Source: Zygnema cylindricum
Taxonomy: Eukaryota > Streptophyta > Zygnematophyceae > Zygnematales > Zygnemataceae
Direction: 5' to 3'
Length of the DNA: 64,000 bases
Assembly: GCA_037447655.1 (NCBI GenBank)
Contig: JBBHKE010001729.1
Coordinates: 62,001-126,000 of the forward strand
The stretch's first letter is position 1. Each line of letters starts with the position of its first letter. The translations under genes were made by a program, and so were the position numbers. Positions 1-11,305 of this stretch are shown in pieces. The notes under the pieces were generated by a model that was given only the letters and a program-made list of their open reading frames with translations, was not told where the DNA came from and ran no database searches.

Positions 1-1
1 T

Positions 2-927
2 TCAGATGCAACAGAAGGTGAAGTGAAAATCATTACAGTGGAAGGGGAAATAAGGGAGAAGGATAAAAGGACACCTATGGTGAGGGGAGCTAGGCTCTCG
101 GCTACGGTTCCACTTGTAGGGGTTATAACTGAACAAAAAACTGAAGAAAATGATAGGAAAATTTGGGAATATAATAACACTATAACAAAACATCTCATAC
201 TTAGATATATGTCTAAGTCCATAACTATCACTCTTTTAAGTCTAATAAAGTCTTCGAAAATATGGGAAACACTAATTCAGATTTATAAGAGTGAGACTAT
301 ACAGAGGGAGCAGTTAGTAAAACAAAAAATAGAGGCATATGTTTATAAAGGCTGTAGCATGATAGAGTTTTGCAATGATATTGCTCCGTTATATGTTGAG
401 CTTGCTAGTGCGGGATATGTAGAATCTGAGGAGAGAAAGGCTAATACACTAATCATGAAGCTCCCAGATGAGTATGAAAACATCATTTACCGTATGTAGG
501 GAATGGATGTCTCCTTATGGAATTGGAGCATTACCATAGGGATAATTCTTGTGAGGGAAAGCACTTTGGAGCTTCGTAGGGAAGTAACAGGGAGACTGCA
601 TTTACAGTTGGTGGTGACTTACGGAAGCGTGATGTGAGGAACGGCGGTGACGAGCGGAAGCGTAATGAGAGGAAGAAAGACAAAGGTAAACTTTAACGAA
701 ACTTTGGTGGAAAGAGAGGGAGAATAAAAGAAAGGGGAGCTTTGAAAAAAGGGGTTTGCTTCTTTTGTAGAAAACCGGGTCATTATATGGAGGAGTGTCC
801 TTGTTTGGAAGAACTTCGAAGTTGGAGTGTGAATGTGGAGGATGAAGGGGAAGAGGAGAAAGAGGATGAAGAAATATTGGAGCTTCTTCACATCGGTAGA
901 ATGGAGAAAAAATTAAAGTACACATAA
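2..927 (+). pseudogene. copia gag remnant (UBN2-type capsid plus CCHC zinc knuckle)
   Basis: The frame is open from base 2 to the stop at 497-499. It shows the UBN2-type gag pattern, including 'LIMKLPDEYENI' near its end, just as the related copy at 63277-63558 has 'LLMKLPDEFENI'. After frameshifts, a nucleocapsid zinc knuckle of C-x2-C-x4-H-x4-C form (CFFCRKPGHYMEEC) lies at 757-798, followed by an acidic Glu/Asp-rich stretch. In an active element Gag packages the genomic RNA in cytoplasmic particles. Here stops and frame changes separate capsid and nucleocapsid parts, so it is dead. The true start is outside the window. Confidence 0.8.
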
Positions 928-1214
928 ATTCCACGAAGGCAACAATGTTCTTTTGGAACAATAAGGGGAGTAAAGAGAGAGGAAGTACTTGAAGATATTG
1001 AGGAGTGTAGAGTGTATGACTTAGAAATGAGAAAGTCAGATCTAGGATCCATAAGTGAAAACGAGAAAGATAAAATTAATGAGGATAATTTTATAGATAA
1101 TAAGGAAACAAAAAAACTTGTCGGAAAGGGGAGAAGTGAAACTCGAAGAGGTTTTAAAGGATAGGGGAGAAGAGAAATATTTGATTAAAGGTTTAGGGGA
1201 GAAGAAATATTTTT

Positions 1215-1735
1215 TTGGGAATTAGATTAGAAAGTGATTGTGGAAAGAATTCCATGGGAGAGAGTGAGGGAAGTTCAAAATATTTGGTAATTATCGTGGA
1301 TAAAAATATGAGAACGGAAGATGTAGATCTTATGAGGAACTTAGTGGGGACTAGTTTTTTTGGGAATATTTGGGGGTGGATGGATTTGACATCACTACAT
1401 GGTGTGATGTCGCTTGAGAAGATGTGCTTGTAAAAGGGTTATCATCCGGGTATGTGTTGCAGGTTGGGGATGGGGCTGAATTTTGGAAATGCAAAAGGGA
1501 AAGTAGATTCTGGTTGGATGAAAAGGGGAGGAGGTGGATAAAATCTTTGATTGGATCTATGATAAGTGGGGTGCTTAATGAAATGTGTGATACAATTATT
1601 ATTTCAGTTCATCTAATTCATTGTTTTAGATACGAGCGTATTTTTCTTAAGTTTTATAAAAGGAAAAACAAAAAGAAAAAGGAAATAGGGGAACGAGTGT
1701 TTGTTTATTTGTTTGTAAGAGTTAAAACGAAGTAG
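1215..1735 (+). pseudogene. possible copia pol scraps (integrase-like and RNase H-like)
   Basis: Two short open stretches look like pol fragments. 'GSSKYLVIIVD' (within about 1260-1330) resembles the first strand of the copia integrase core, where a GGS-KYF-l-f-iDD pattern is usual. 'SSGYVLQVGDGAEFWKCK' (about 1440-1495) resembles the SGYVF-GGG-SWKSK motif of copia RNase H. Both are short, diverged and flanked by stops. The match is by eye only and could be fortuitous. Confidence 0.35.
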
Positions 1736-1753
1736 ACTAGAAAATAAAGAGAG

Positions 1754-2398
1754 TGTTGATATTTGAGTATTTTCTAGGTCTTTATATAAAAAGAGCAAAG
1801 GCAGTCTGTCCCTGACTCCCTTCTCCAAGCCTCCACACTTGTTGTAGTCATTAAAGGCTTGATAAGGAGCTAGAGCCATGGCTGCCTAAGCTCACTAGAG
1901 AAGACAGGGGGTAGATCAAGTACATTTACCAAAAATATACTTGACGGACCCAGGAATTCATCGTGGTACCTGGTGTTTGTCAAGATACCGTAGCCGTTAG
2001 CTCTAACCATTAAGTCTAGGAATAATATTACGATATATTGTGTTTGATAAATATATAAATTTACTTGACCATTTTGAGTGATTCTTTTTGCTGCGGACTT
2101 AGGTGAGTCCAGGCTACACAAAGGTGTAGTCGGTGAGAAGTTTTGCCTGCCAGGGTGGCTGCATTTCTAAAGGAAAGTCAAAGTGGGTGAATGTGTCTAA
2201 AACTCATATTCTAACTTTGCATTCTGTGGTGGAACTGAGCACACAGAAAGTCTTATTTCACAGGGGTGAAGCTATAATGGGTTTGTGATTGTCAAGGGGT
2301 CAGTCATTTGGGTTTATATCAACTTGGAGTTGGCACTATCTAGATAAGCTTCTTTTGGATCTGCGATTTCTGTGGGCAATGGAGCACACAGAGTTTCA
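1754..2398 (+). repeat. C1 copia 3' LTR, copy 1 (645 bp, shortened)
   Basis: Starts TGTTGATATTTGAG directly after a purine-rich tract and ends GAGTTTCA. Both ends match the reverse complement of the solo LTR at 14582-15763. Compared with the full-length LTRs (about 1.05-1.18 kb), the block carrying the GTAC cluster is deleted between the tRNA-like segment and the conserved 'GATTCTTTTTGCTG' block (from about 2078). It retains the AGCCATGGCT palindrome (1874-1883) and the antisense tRNA-like segment (1947-2016). Confidence 0.8.
1947..2016 (-). other. tRNA-like segment inside C1 LTR (antisense)
   Basis: Seventy nt on the minus strand from GACTTAATGG to CCTGGGTC. The D-loop-like 'TTAATGGTTAGAGC' and a B-box-like 'CGATGAATTCC', in a potential 5-bp T-arm with one mismatch, are visible. 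The acceptor stem pairs only in part. It occupies the same LTR position as in five other copies. Not a functional tRNA gene. Confidence 0.5.
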
Positions 2399-2982
2399 TT
2401 TTACTCTTGTTAGTATTGTTTTCTTTCGTTTCATTTTTTAGGCGTAGATTACCTTGTTGTGATTTTTTGTAGTATCCAAATGTTTTTGTCAGTTTTACCC
2501 CTTTGGTACACAGATGGTTTTGCCATCACAATTTTTGCAATAAAGACTTTTTAATTGATTTTGGATAATAAAAAATAATCGTTGCCTCACTTTCCAAAAA
2601 GCATGTAGATTATGCCACGTCAATCTTCCTCGTTAGTTGTTTGCTCATTTAGATATTTCTTTCTATTTTATTTCCCCCGTTCATGAATTTTTCGACGAGG
2701 AAAATTTTAGAATAATGTTTGTGATTTTATTTTAGAATTTCAATACTTGCATTGATTTTCCCACTTTCAAACTTCCATTTTTGGCTTTAAGTTTGAAAAA
2801 TGCACCACGAGTGCCGACTAATGTAATTAAGGTGCTCAAATAACGCGTCGGCAATTTCCTCAGCTTGCTCGCCGGTGAATGTCAATTTTTCGGCGCGAAA
2901 CTCGTGTGCTTCATAATTCCAATGAGATACTGAATACTAAAATTCGTGTACACCGCGAATTATTTTTCTAGTTATGGAATAT
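2399..2982. other. unassigned sequence with AATAAA-type signals and a MITE end
   Basis: AT-rich sequence with no coding signal. It includes an AATAAAG at about 2540 after a T-rich stretch, which could be the 3' end of an unrecognised retroelement. Near 2948-2960 lies CACCGCGAAT, a broken end of the TA-flanked MITE family found elsewhere in the window. Confidence 0.4.
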
Positions 2983-3962
2983 TGTAATAAGATCTCCTAC
3001 CTCTTAGAAAATCCCATTACTACAACCAATTCCAACCACACATTCCACACATTAGAAAAATACACATCCACATTGGAAAGCACTCATATAAGGATAAACT
3101 TTATATTAGAAGAAGCTTCTGTCCACATAACATTAGCTTGGTCTCTTGCCCTCGTGGCTCAACCCTTCTTTAAAATTTTTTTCCACTACTCTCCACTCTT
3201 AACAATTGTATCCCCTAACTACTAAAACACTACTTAGTTAGAAAGAGATTTCAGTGCAAAAATGCCATTGCTCCAATTTGGTTTTAATTGTCAGGATCAA
3301 GATCAATCAAAATTTCCACAAACTTTTCCAAAGGAAAAGATGTTTGTTTTTCTCTTAGAATTCACTATTTATCCATCATCGCCCTGGACTAGCCAGGCCA
3401 GAGTCAACGCCGCTCCGTTGAACAGGTTTTACCTGGGCCAATCATTGATTAGCAATGACTCAAACTGACCAATGCAAAAGCGTGCAAAATCTCTTACTAA
3501 CTACGTAGGATTTAATAACCAATCAAACGCTACATTTAACTACGTAACATTTACGTGCAAAAGTGCGCGTCAAATAAATCGCGACTTTGCACGAACGTGC
3601 GTCGCAAATTTCACACGCGAAACTACCTACGAAATTCCATAAAATGAAAGTGACGTTTCATACAAAATATTGTACGAAAGGAACCATCATGCGTACCAAA
3701 CGAAATATTGATTCATTTGGTAATTTTTAAACGTGCGCATGAAGTTCCGCTGCTAGTTTGACCCTTAACCCGTTACAATGAACACCCACTCTTTACTTTT
3801 ACCTCGCGTTGTCGCCTAAATACACCAATCACTATATCATTTAAGATACAACTCCAAATCGTGCGATTCTTTCACGCACCTCTACCGAATTCAAAACTCT
3901 ATATTCGTAACACTTAAAATACCATTTACGAACAAGTTCGATCCACTATTACTGTTATATCA
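2983..3962 (-). repeat. gypsy 3' LTR (left copy)
   Basis: On the plus strand it runs from TGTAATAAGATC to TATCA; the minus-strand LTR therefore starts TGATATAACAG and ends TTACA. Alignable over its whole length with 9042-10014. Confidence 0.85.
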
Positions 3963-3970
3963 TCCCCTGC
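3963..3970 (-). other. gypsy polypurine tract
   Basis: Minus strand GCAGGGGA immediately upstream of the 3' LTR, the usual position of the plus-strand primer. Confidence 0.6.
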
Positions 3971-4048
3971 TTATAATTTAACTAACCTCAGTTAAAACAC
4001 ATTTCATTATCAAGACGAGACTTCTATATTATTATCCCTCCAATACCT

Positions 4049-4504
4049 TTATAAAAACTCAAAAAAAATATCTTCTAAAGTTAACTCTTCTTCAGGCCTT
4101 CTTAGATAATGCACTTGCCAGAATATAGTATTATCGACCTTAAACCGTTGACCAACCCAATATATTACCCATCTGTGGACATCAGGTTCTATAATTATTG
4201 AGGGATCCAATTCGAATTCTTCTTCAGTTGGTCGAAGATTTGATGGTTTTAGATGACTGATGTGTATCACTGGATAATTTTTTGTTGAAGGCGGAAAGTC
4301 CAATTTGGCAGCAACTGACGATATCATCTCGATTACACGAAATGTTCCGATGTACTTAAGAGCGAATTTCCCCGTAGGATCCGATTGTCTCTCGATCTTA
4401 CACCTGTAATGAGTTGTTGAAAGCCAAACCTTGTCACCTGTGCTTACCATCCAATCACCCCGTTTGCGGTTAGCATTTAATTCTTGCCTTCTTTTTGCCT
4501 CCAC
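4049..4504 (-). pseudogene. gypsy integrase C-terminal / chromodomain-like region
   Basis: Open reading stretch of 151 codons ending the gypsy pol. It has the integrase C-terminal pattern 'GDKVWLST' followed by 'YPVIHISHLKP', as in plant gypsy polyproteins. The last third ('HYLRRPEEELTLEDI') sits where chromoviruses carry a chromodomain (cf. the K-W-x-G-x3-E-E-x-T-W-E pattern), but the aromatic cage is not convincing. It is in the correct order after the integrase core. Upstream codons of the same domain are readable to about 4640. Confidence 0.75.
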
Positions 4505-4639
4505 TACTGCATCCCGGACTGTTTCCCAAATTGTTTGAATGTATTCCCAAAACTCCGTTCCAAAACCCTTATTTTCTTGAGTGACCCTTGTTATTAAGTC
4601 TAAAACTCCTCTCGGTTGGTATCCATATGCAACTTCAAA

Positions 4640-5176
4640 CGGTGAGAATCATTTACTAGCATGTTTACATGAATTGTATGTATATTCCAATAATGGCAGT
4701 TTAGATTCCCATCTGTTCTGAACCCCACTACAAACAGTCCTAAGCATTTGTTCCAGTGTACGGTTCATCCTTTCTGTTTGTCGTCTATCCATCTGTCTGA
4801 GGATGATAAGAGGTACTCATTTTTAATTCATTGCCTAAAATTTTGCTGCAATTCTTTCCAAAATGCAGACATAAATTTAGAATCCCTATCACTGACTATA
4901 GACAAGGGAACTCCATGATGTCTAACCACGTTGTCAACATATAACTTTGGAATATCTACAACTAAATGAGTAGTTTTGCAAGGAATAAAGATTGCCACAT
5001 TACTGAACCTGTCGACTACGACCATGATACTGTCATTTTTTTAGAAGTGGTTGGCAACCTGACAATAAAATCCATACTGACAGATTCCCATGGTCTTTCT
5101 TGGATATCTATAGGTTTTAAGAGACCTCTAGGTTTCTGGTTACTAGGTTTACTCTGTTGGCAAGGGACACAACTTA
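4640..5176 (-). pseudogene. gypsy integrase core remnant
   Basis: From right to left: the second half of the HHCC zinc finger (CVPCQQSK, about 5150-5171), a linker ending in the 'RPWESVSMDFI' signature that carries the first catalytic Asp, then an intact block at 4828-5025 (MVVVDRFSNVAIFIPCK and 'GVPLSIVSDRDSKF' with the second Asp). The third catalytic Glu region falls in frame-shifted sequence near 4800. Integrase would insert cDNA into host chromatin; several stops and shifts make this copy inactive. Confidence 0.85.
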
Positions 5177-5647
5177 TCGGAAGCCATGGTTCCTCCTCCC
5201 ATCTTCTCCGGTATCAAATAATGTGGCGCCACGTGGCACCGCGTGACGCTATCTCCGTATGCCGCCAAAAGCTCACTTCGCGTGGCGGCTATAATGCCGG
5301 CCGTCCGATCAAAACATATTTTACACGGTTCAGATTCGCGTACATGCAAAAATTGCTCCTTTAGGTTAGTCTGTTGTTAATTAGTTGTAGCGTTAATGTT
5401 TATATATTTATGGAACCGTATGTTTATCGTTTCGAACGCCTTAATGGTTAAGGCGTCAGGCTATTGAGAGTTTTGAGGTCGCAGGTTCAAATCTAGACTT
5501 AGGCATCATTTAGTAAATTACCCTTTACTTCAAAAACTGCCACTTTCTAAATATGGCGACAGCCATGGCGCGCCTCTGATCCTCACTCTCTTTCTTTAAA
5601 GCAAAACTAAAATAGGGAAGTGAACTATTAATTACCTCTTTTTAACA
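5177..5647 (-). repeat. C1 copia LTR fragment (5' half) inside the gypsy pol
   Basis: Homologous to the 5' half of the C1 LTR at 11306-12383 (shared blocks include GTGGCGCCACGTGGC and GCCATGGTTCCTCC). It replaces the gypsy RT-RNaseH region. The minus-strand start is TGTTAAAA (5647 leftward). The 3' half of the LTR is absent and no clear target duplication is left, so deletion accompanied or followed insertion. Contains the palindrome AGCCATGGCG (5561-5570) and a tRNA-like segment. Confidence 0.75.
5438..5504 (+). other. tRNA-like segment inside C1 LTR (antisense)
   Basis: Sixty-seven nt on the plus strand, opposite to the LTR. The ends GCCTTAA and CTTAGGC pair at 5 of 7 positions. D-loop-like 'TTAATGGTTAAGGCG' and a good B-box 'GGTTCAAATCT' (5484-5494) are present. 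The T-stem pairs poorly. Confidence 0.55.
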
Positions 5648-6510
5648 ACTATCCATTCAAAATGACCGACTCTAGTTCTAAAAGCAATTTTGTCAACATC
5701 TTTGGTTCTAATTGGCACCTCATTAAAGCCACTACCAGATCAATTAAAAAAAAAAATTTAGCATCTTTCAAACGATCTATCAAGTTAGAAATTAAAGGTA
5801 ACGAATACTTATCCTTCACGGTAATCTTGTTCAGACTACGATAGTCGACTCACATTCTCACAGTTCCGTCCTTTTTTTTAACGAAGAGAACTGGTGCTCC
5901 GTACGGTGATTTGCTGGGTTGAATATGCCTTTTCTCTAAAAGCGCTTTGATCTGTTTTCTTAACTCCTCCCGCTCAAAGAAACTGTGCTTATAAATTTCT
6001 GTGACAGGAGGATTACATCCAAGTTCAAGGTTAATAACATGTTCCACATCTCGAGAAGGTGGCCTTCTTGAAGGTAAATCACTTGGGAAAACATCTTGAA
6101 ATTCAAAAATCAAATCTTTAACACCACCATCAGATGTATTTATGTAAGTTACAAAATCAGATTTTTGTTTTTCAATATTTTTAATCCTGTCTGATTTAGG
6201 GATAAAATCAATGTTAGTGTTTTCTCCCCCCCCTTCATCAGTAATTTCCCCTGTTACTAATAAGAAGAAAACATGATTTGTTTTATCTTTTAAATGCTTT
6301 TTAAATTTTTTAGCAGAAACCAAACCTTCCACTCCCAATTTGGCTATGCTATTTATATAACTCTTATGAAACTTCTTCGAAGGTAATGTTTGCAAAAATT
6401 TCCAGTCGTTCTCAGACTTCACTCTCAAGGTGTTAATTTCCCAAGTAATTTGAGGGTTAGGTTCTATTAACCAGGCTTTCCCAATATTAGCTCCTCACTA
6501 CCCAAATTCA
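5648..6510 (-). pseudogene. gypsy reverse transcriptase, N-terminal part
   Basis: Reads the standard gypsy pol entry: 'EFQDVFPSDLP', 'RDVEHVINLELG', then 'LLEKRHIQPSKSPYGAPV' and 'LFVKKKDGTVRM' (6428-5850). An in-frame TGA at the usual Cys is followed by VDYRSLNKITVKD and by a readable 'FRTRVGHFEW' near 5660. The catalytic YxDD box and RNase H would lie further on and are missing, lost where the C1 LTR fragment begins at 5647. RT would copy element RNA into cDNA. Confidence 0.85.
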
Positions 6511-6627
6511 TTATTTCACACACAACATTCATTTTATGACCCTGGATATCAACTTCTATTGTGTCAGTTTGTAAATCTAATGTGGACTTATAACCATTTG
6601 CCACCTGAGCATGTAAAGGTTTTTCCC

Positions 6628-6933
6628 TTATGATTGTAGGAATTTATTATCCTCTAGAAACTTATTTGAAATAAAATTATGTGTAGCACTTGAATCTACC
6701 ATAACTCTCAATGGTTTCTCTTCCACTAATGACTCTAATATGATCAAACTGTCTTTGGTGTCATCGTTACTTAACTGTCCCAACATAGGTTTGTTGTTAA
6801 GAGTTTCATCAGAAGGATTGTTCAAACTATGGAGTGTAGTTAGCATCATAGTAAATTCAGCTATCCTAGCCTTTCTGTTCATTAGCTTGCCCTCCAGAGT
6901 TAACTCCTTACCCTCTGGATCAGGTCGACTCAA
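6628..6933 (-). pseudogene. gypsy aspartic protease remnant with mutated active site
   Basis: An open segment between gag and RT contains 'MVDSSATHNFIS'. Retroelement proteases normally have D-[ST]-G-A here; the Gly is Ser, which would be expected to abolish activity. The catalytic Asp codon is at about 6694-6696. It sits about 130 bp downstream of the last gag zinc knuckle, in the usual gag-PR order. Confidence 0.75.
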
Positions 6934-7059
6934 CTGGAGGACTTTCAGCTAGTTCTTTCCGTTTCCAACCTCCTGGGCTTCTTGCTCAGCTAGGCATAAT
7001 GCAATATTTTCTTAAAGACCTTCATTGGCATCAACCGTTTTAAGAGTTCCCTTATATGT

Positions 7060-8265
7060 ACAGTCTTTAGCGTAATGATCTGGACCTCCGCATTTAAAAC
7101 AAGTGACTTCTTTTTCTGTTTTGTGCACTCTCTGCTGAAATGTCCCTCCTCACCACTATTATAAAAGTTATTTTTTCTTCAGTTTTGCACACTCAAATGC
7201 CGTATGACCTCTTTTCTGATAGGTAGTGCATGTGGGAATGCTAAGACTGGGTTTTTGAGCATTAATACTTGGTTTAGGACTCCTAATATATCCCCCTATA
7301 TTGTTAAATTTGTTTCTTGCATTAACAATCTGTCCACCTCTTTGATTCCCCCTGAAGATATTCTGCCTATTCACCAGACCCGCATTCAGACCCTCTTCCT
7401 CAAATTCCTCCTCACCCCACTCTGATACTTCATTGAAATTTCCCCTGAGTGGTCGAGTTTCACGATTATACCCCAACTGATCCTCTAATTCCAATGACTT
7501 ATATTGTAATTCCTTCAAATTAATAATTGTTTTATGTTTCAGTTTTGAATTCAGTATAGGATTCAGATAGTTCAAGAAATGCAACTTAGCCATTTCACCA
7601 GTCAAACTTATGACATGAATGCTAGATGAGTCAAATTCCACAATGTAATCTTTCACAGATCCAGTCTGCTTACAGTTGAGCCACTTTTCTTCCATTCTAG
7701 ATTTATAAGTGACAGATAAGAAACGCAATTTGATCGCGGTTTTAAAAGCTTCCCAATCAGCATTATCAAGAATTAAATTAGACCTTCTCTGATTGTAATA
7801 CCAAATTTGAGCATCACCATTCACACAGCTAACAGCAAAAGAAGTGTAATCATCGCGATAACAATTCCTAAATTCCAAATAATACTCTATATGAAAAATC
7901 CAAGCATCTAACTCATCAATGTTCTTACCATAAAGGGATGGTGCCTCACTAATAGAAAACTTCATATCTTTTATCTTCTTAGGTCTATCGTGATCATCAA
8001 CCCTAAAAGTGGCATTTCTCTTACCACTCTCACCGTTTTGGTCATTAACATCATTTTTGGTGTGAATTAAATTAATAAGCTCATCCAATTTCTGATTTGA
8101 AATATTTAAATTTTCCTTAACATCCTTTTATTCACTTTTCATCTCATAAATTGTTTCATCCACAGAAGCAGCATGATTATCAAATCTTTTTACCAATTTC
8201 ACACTACGTTTCTTCAACACATTCAATGTATTTTTCATTTCACGTTTCCATGCAGAATTTGCCAT
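7060..8265 (-). pseudogene. gypsy gag polyprotein with zinc knuckles
   Basis: ATG at 8265 gives 45 codons before an in-frame TAA (8128-8130); the same frame then continues open to 7168. The capsid region has the retrotransposon gag pattern ('LDAWIFHIEYYLEFRN', 'DWEAFKTAIKLRFL', 'LEDQLG'). It is followed by a basic linker and a zinc knuckle whose second Cys is Tyr (CTTYQKRGHTAFEC), then, after a frameshift, an intact knuckle CFKCGGPDHYAKDC at 7060-7101. A third, degraded knuckle (…GEEGHFSREC) lies between. Gag would coat the element RNA. The premature stop and frameshift make it non-functional. Confidence 0.85.
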
Positions 8266-9027
8266 TATCACACAATAAAATCAAGCAATAAGAAAGGAAG
8301 AGTATAATTATCCAAAAGAGTTTGCAACAGATTTGAAGTCCTCAGATTTCTCCAATCTAAGACTTCCTTTCCCTAACAAATCCTTTGAAAGATATCAATA
8401 TTTGAGAAATCAAATAAACATTTAAAAGTAAGTTAGTTAAAATTCAATTTTCCCAAACATTGTAATTGAAAGGTAAAAAGTTTCCCCACAAATTTTGAAA
8501 CAGCAAAATTGAAAGCTCATTAGGGTAAAATTCAATTACAAACTTTGCAACAGCAAAATTCAAAGCAATCAAAGGTAGCAATTTAGGGTCTGAAAAGTCT
8601 TAAGTCATTTCTGGACTCTTTTGCTCTTGAAGAAGTAAAGCACTCCACTTTCTTTCTCCTCCATTATAAAATTTCCCATTTCCTACTATATCAGGATCTT
8701 TTAATCTCTAATCCTCACATCCTCACCCTTCATGGCTTCAAGCCCTCCCTCTACACATGATTCATTGCTAGGAGAAGGCAAGTTTGTTTGGCCTCTAGGT
8801 AATTGGAGTGAGCTTCAGCGGTGGCTACACTGCCCACCCCGCCTTAGTCTTAAAGACCTAAGCACGCCCCACATCTAACCAGTGGCCGCTGGCAGTGTGG
8901 TCACTTAGTTTCCCTCCAATCCCCAACCACTTCACATTGTGGTTCCACCGACACAGGTCAGAGCACCCTCACCGGTCACGGCAGTCGATTTTCGGGTTAG
9001 GAAACTTCTTCTTGGTTTATAACCAAA
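8266..9027 (-). other. gypsy 5' leader
   Basis: Untranslated region between the primer-binding site and the gag ATG of the minus-strand gypsy element. No additional coding feature recognised. Confidence 0.6.
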
Positions 9028-9039
9028 GCTTTGATACCA
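9028..9039 (-). other. gypsy primer-binding site (initiator tRNA-Met type)
   Basis: Minus strand TGGTATCAAAGC, two bases from the end of the 5' LTR. It differs at one base from TGGTATCAGAGC, the usual complement of the 3' end of plant initiator tRNA-Met. This fixes the element orientation. Confidence 0.85.
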
Positions 9040-9041
9040 TG

Positions 9042-10014
9042 TGTAATAAGATCTCCTACCTCTCAGAAAATCCCATTACTACAACCAATTCCAACCACAC
9101 ATTCTACACATTGGAAAATACACATCCACATTAGAAAGCACTCACATAAGGATAAACTTTAAATTAGAAGAAGCTTTTGTCCACATAACATTAGTTTGGT
9201 CTCTTGCCCTCGTGGCTCAACCCTTATTTTAAAGTGTTTTCCACTACCCTCCACTCTTAACAATTCTATCTCCTAACTACTAAAACACTACTTAGTTAGT
9301 AAGAGATTTCAGTGCAAAAATGCCATTTCTCCAATTTGGTTTTAATCGCTCACAACCAAGATCAGTCAAAATTTCCACAAACTTTTCCAAAGAAAAAGAT
9401 GTTTTTTTTTCTCTTAGAATTCACTATTTATCCATCATCGCCCTGGACTAGCCAGGCCAGAGTCAACGCTCCGTTGAACAATATTTACTTGAGCCAATCA
9501 TTGATCAACAAGGACTCAAACTGACCAATGCAAAAGCGTGCGAAATCTCTTGCTAACTATGTATGATTTACTAACCAATCAAACGCTACATTTCACTACG
9601 TAACATTTGCGTGCAAAAGTGCGCGCCAAACAAAACGAGACTTCGCACAAACGTGCGTCGCAAATTTCACACGTGAAACTACCTACGAAATTCCATAAAG
9701 TGAAAGTGACGTTTCGTACTAAAAATTGTACGAAACAAACCATAGTGTGTACCACACGAAATATTGATTCATTTAGTACTTTTTAAACATGCGCCTGAAA
9801 TTCCGCGGCTAGTTTGATCCTTAACCCGTTACAATGAACACCCACTCGTTATTTTGACCTCGCGTTGTCGCCTAAATACACCTATCGCTATATCTTTTAA
9901 ATGTAACTCCAAATCGTGCGATTCTTTCGCAGACGTCTACCAAATTCAAAACTCTATATTCGTAACACTTAAAAACCCATTTACGAAAAAGTTATATCCA
10001 CTATCACTGTGACA
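9042..10014 (-). repeat. gypsy 5' LTR (right copy)
   Basis: On the plus strand it runs from TGTAATAAGATC to GTGACA. Collinear with 2983-3962 with scattered substitutions and small indels. Confidence 0.85.
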
Positions 10015-10618
10015 TATATCCCCATGTGCCAAAGTAAGAGTATTTTTTTGTCGTTTTCCTGTAAAATTTAACGTTGTATCGTGTAAGTTACAGTCGTTCA
10101 AAGAAATTGAAAAAAGTAGAAGTTCATTTTGCGTCATCGTTCTACTTAAATTGTACAATCGGTTGTCGTCTTTTGTTTTTCAAGCCACGACCACGTCAAG
10201 AAACGTCATCTTCAAACTTTTTTTTAAGACACATCGTCAATGTGATTTTAACTTTAATTTTCCTCGCTAAACATAATAGAACACAAATTCTCAAGTATCG
10301 AAATTTTTCAAAATTTTCAAATGATTCCAAGCAATAAGGAAAAATACACGATTCGCTATATTTTGTTCGTTTGCATTCAGTACGACGAGAAAAAGTACAC
10401 AATGATTTTTGTTTCTGACCGTTGCGTTTTTTTTTTTTAGGGGTCTCAACATTCCTATGCCATTTCACATCGACATGACAAGAGATGCGATGGCAAAACG
10501 CATCTCCTTCGACCATAAAATGTAACAAGTTGGAAGGTGGTGCGTCTATAATGTCACAGGAAGACATGGGAGATCTTAAGCATGTACAAAAAATAATGCG
10601 CGTCATCATAAATCGTAG
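10015..10618. other. no gene seen
   Basis: AT-rich sequence between the gypsy element and the tandem duplication. A long minus-strand open frame (10196-10699) has no recognisable domain and a composition like the surrounding non-coding DNA. Confidence 0.5.
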
Positions 10619-10751
10619 ACGTTGACAGTCACGAGCATTGTCGACATATACAATCTTCACACCTTTAAGTAACAAGTTCGTTCTTACACATAGGGACACC
10701 TGAAAACCAGATATAAAGGATATGCGCTAAAATACAAAGTAAATTTGCTAA

Positions 10752-11238
10752 TGGTGAACCTCAATCAAGCATTTCCAGTAATAGTACCGACACGTTTACA
10801 GGCAGTAATATTTTTATCACTTCTCTATCATGTTGTGCCAGCAAAGCACCAATTGCTGACATGCAGGGTTGCAATTCGAACCACGTAGGATCTTGTTCAG
10901 TCGCTTGGGAATATTAAGAGATTTGAAAAGCAAAAAATCTAAACGGCGTATGTACGTACGAACGCAGATTTGAATATATAGCAACGCTACGCGAATGTAC
11001 AATTTTTGTGTTATTGTTATATCGTTGTACCAACTGTTTCGAAAACATTTTCAAAATGAAAATTTGTGATTTATCGTTTGCAATTATGTTTTGTACGCAA
11101 ATTCATTTCCACGGAGGAAAAGAGTCGTCAGAGATATATCTTGCGTCAAAGATTTTTTCATCGCTTTCAAATCCGCCCTGTAAGAAGGCACGTGGCATTT
11201 GGCAATTGTGAGGTCGTCTTCGCTCGTCCCGCGTGGAT
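10752..11238. mobile_element. Harbinger-like element P2, left part only
   Basis: Starts TAA-TGGTGAACCTCAATCAAG, matching 12458 onward. Cut by the duplication junction near 11239, so it has no right TIR. Confidence 0.6.
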
Positions 11239-11305
11239 GATAACTGACAGTCGTCACGAGCATTGTCCACGCATACAATCGTCACACCTTTAAGTAACAA
11301 GTTGG

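Larger units (their letters stand above)
1..2398 (+). mobile_element. Ty1/copia element, family C1, copy 1 (3' portion, internally deleted)
   Basis: Retrotransposon remnant entering from the left window edge. Gag sequence (2-927) is followed by short pol-like scraps (1215-1560), a purine-rich tract just before the LTR (about 1739-1753) and a 3' LTR at 1754-2398. Most of integrase, RT and RNase H is missing, because only about 0.8 kb separates the gag zinc knuckle from the LTR. The gag is the same family as the element at 61689-64000. The 5' LTR lies outside the window. Non-functional. Confidence 0.8.
2983..10014 (-). mobile_element. Ty3/gypsy LTR retrotransposon, full-length but defective
   Basis: A 7.0-kb minus-strand element with LTRs of about 980 bp on both sides, a primer-binding site next to the 5' (right) LTR, a purine tract (minus strand GCAGGGGA) next to the 3' (left) LTR, and gag, protease, RT and integrase remnants in that order. 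The flanks AATAT (2978-2982) and TATAT (10015-10019) are a plausible 5-bp target-site duplication with one change. The two LTRs differ by roughly 10-15% by eye, so the insertion is old. RT and RNase H are interrupted by a C1 copia LTR fragment (5177-5647), with about 0.8 kb of pol missing. Confidence 0.9.

Noticed and set aside
5438-5504. Functional tRNA gene
   Set aside because: T-stem and anticodon arm do not fold, and the segment lies in an LTR fragment; treated as tRNA-like.
10196-10699. 167-codon minus-strand frame
   Set aside because: No recognisable motif, poly-Lys from an A/T run, and partly inside the tandem duplication.
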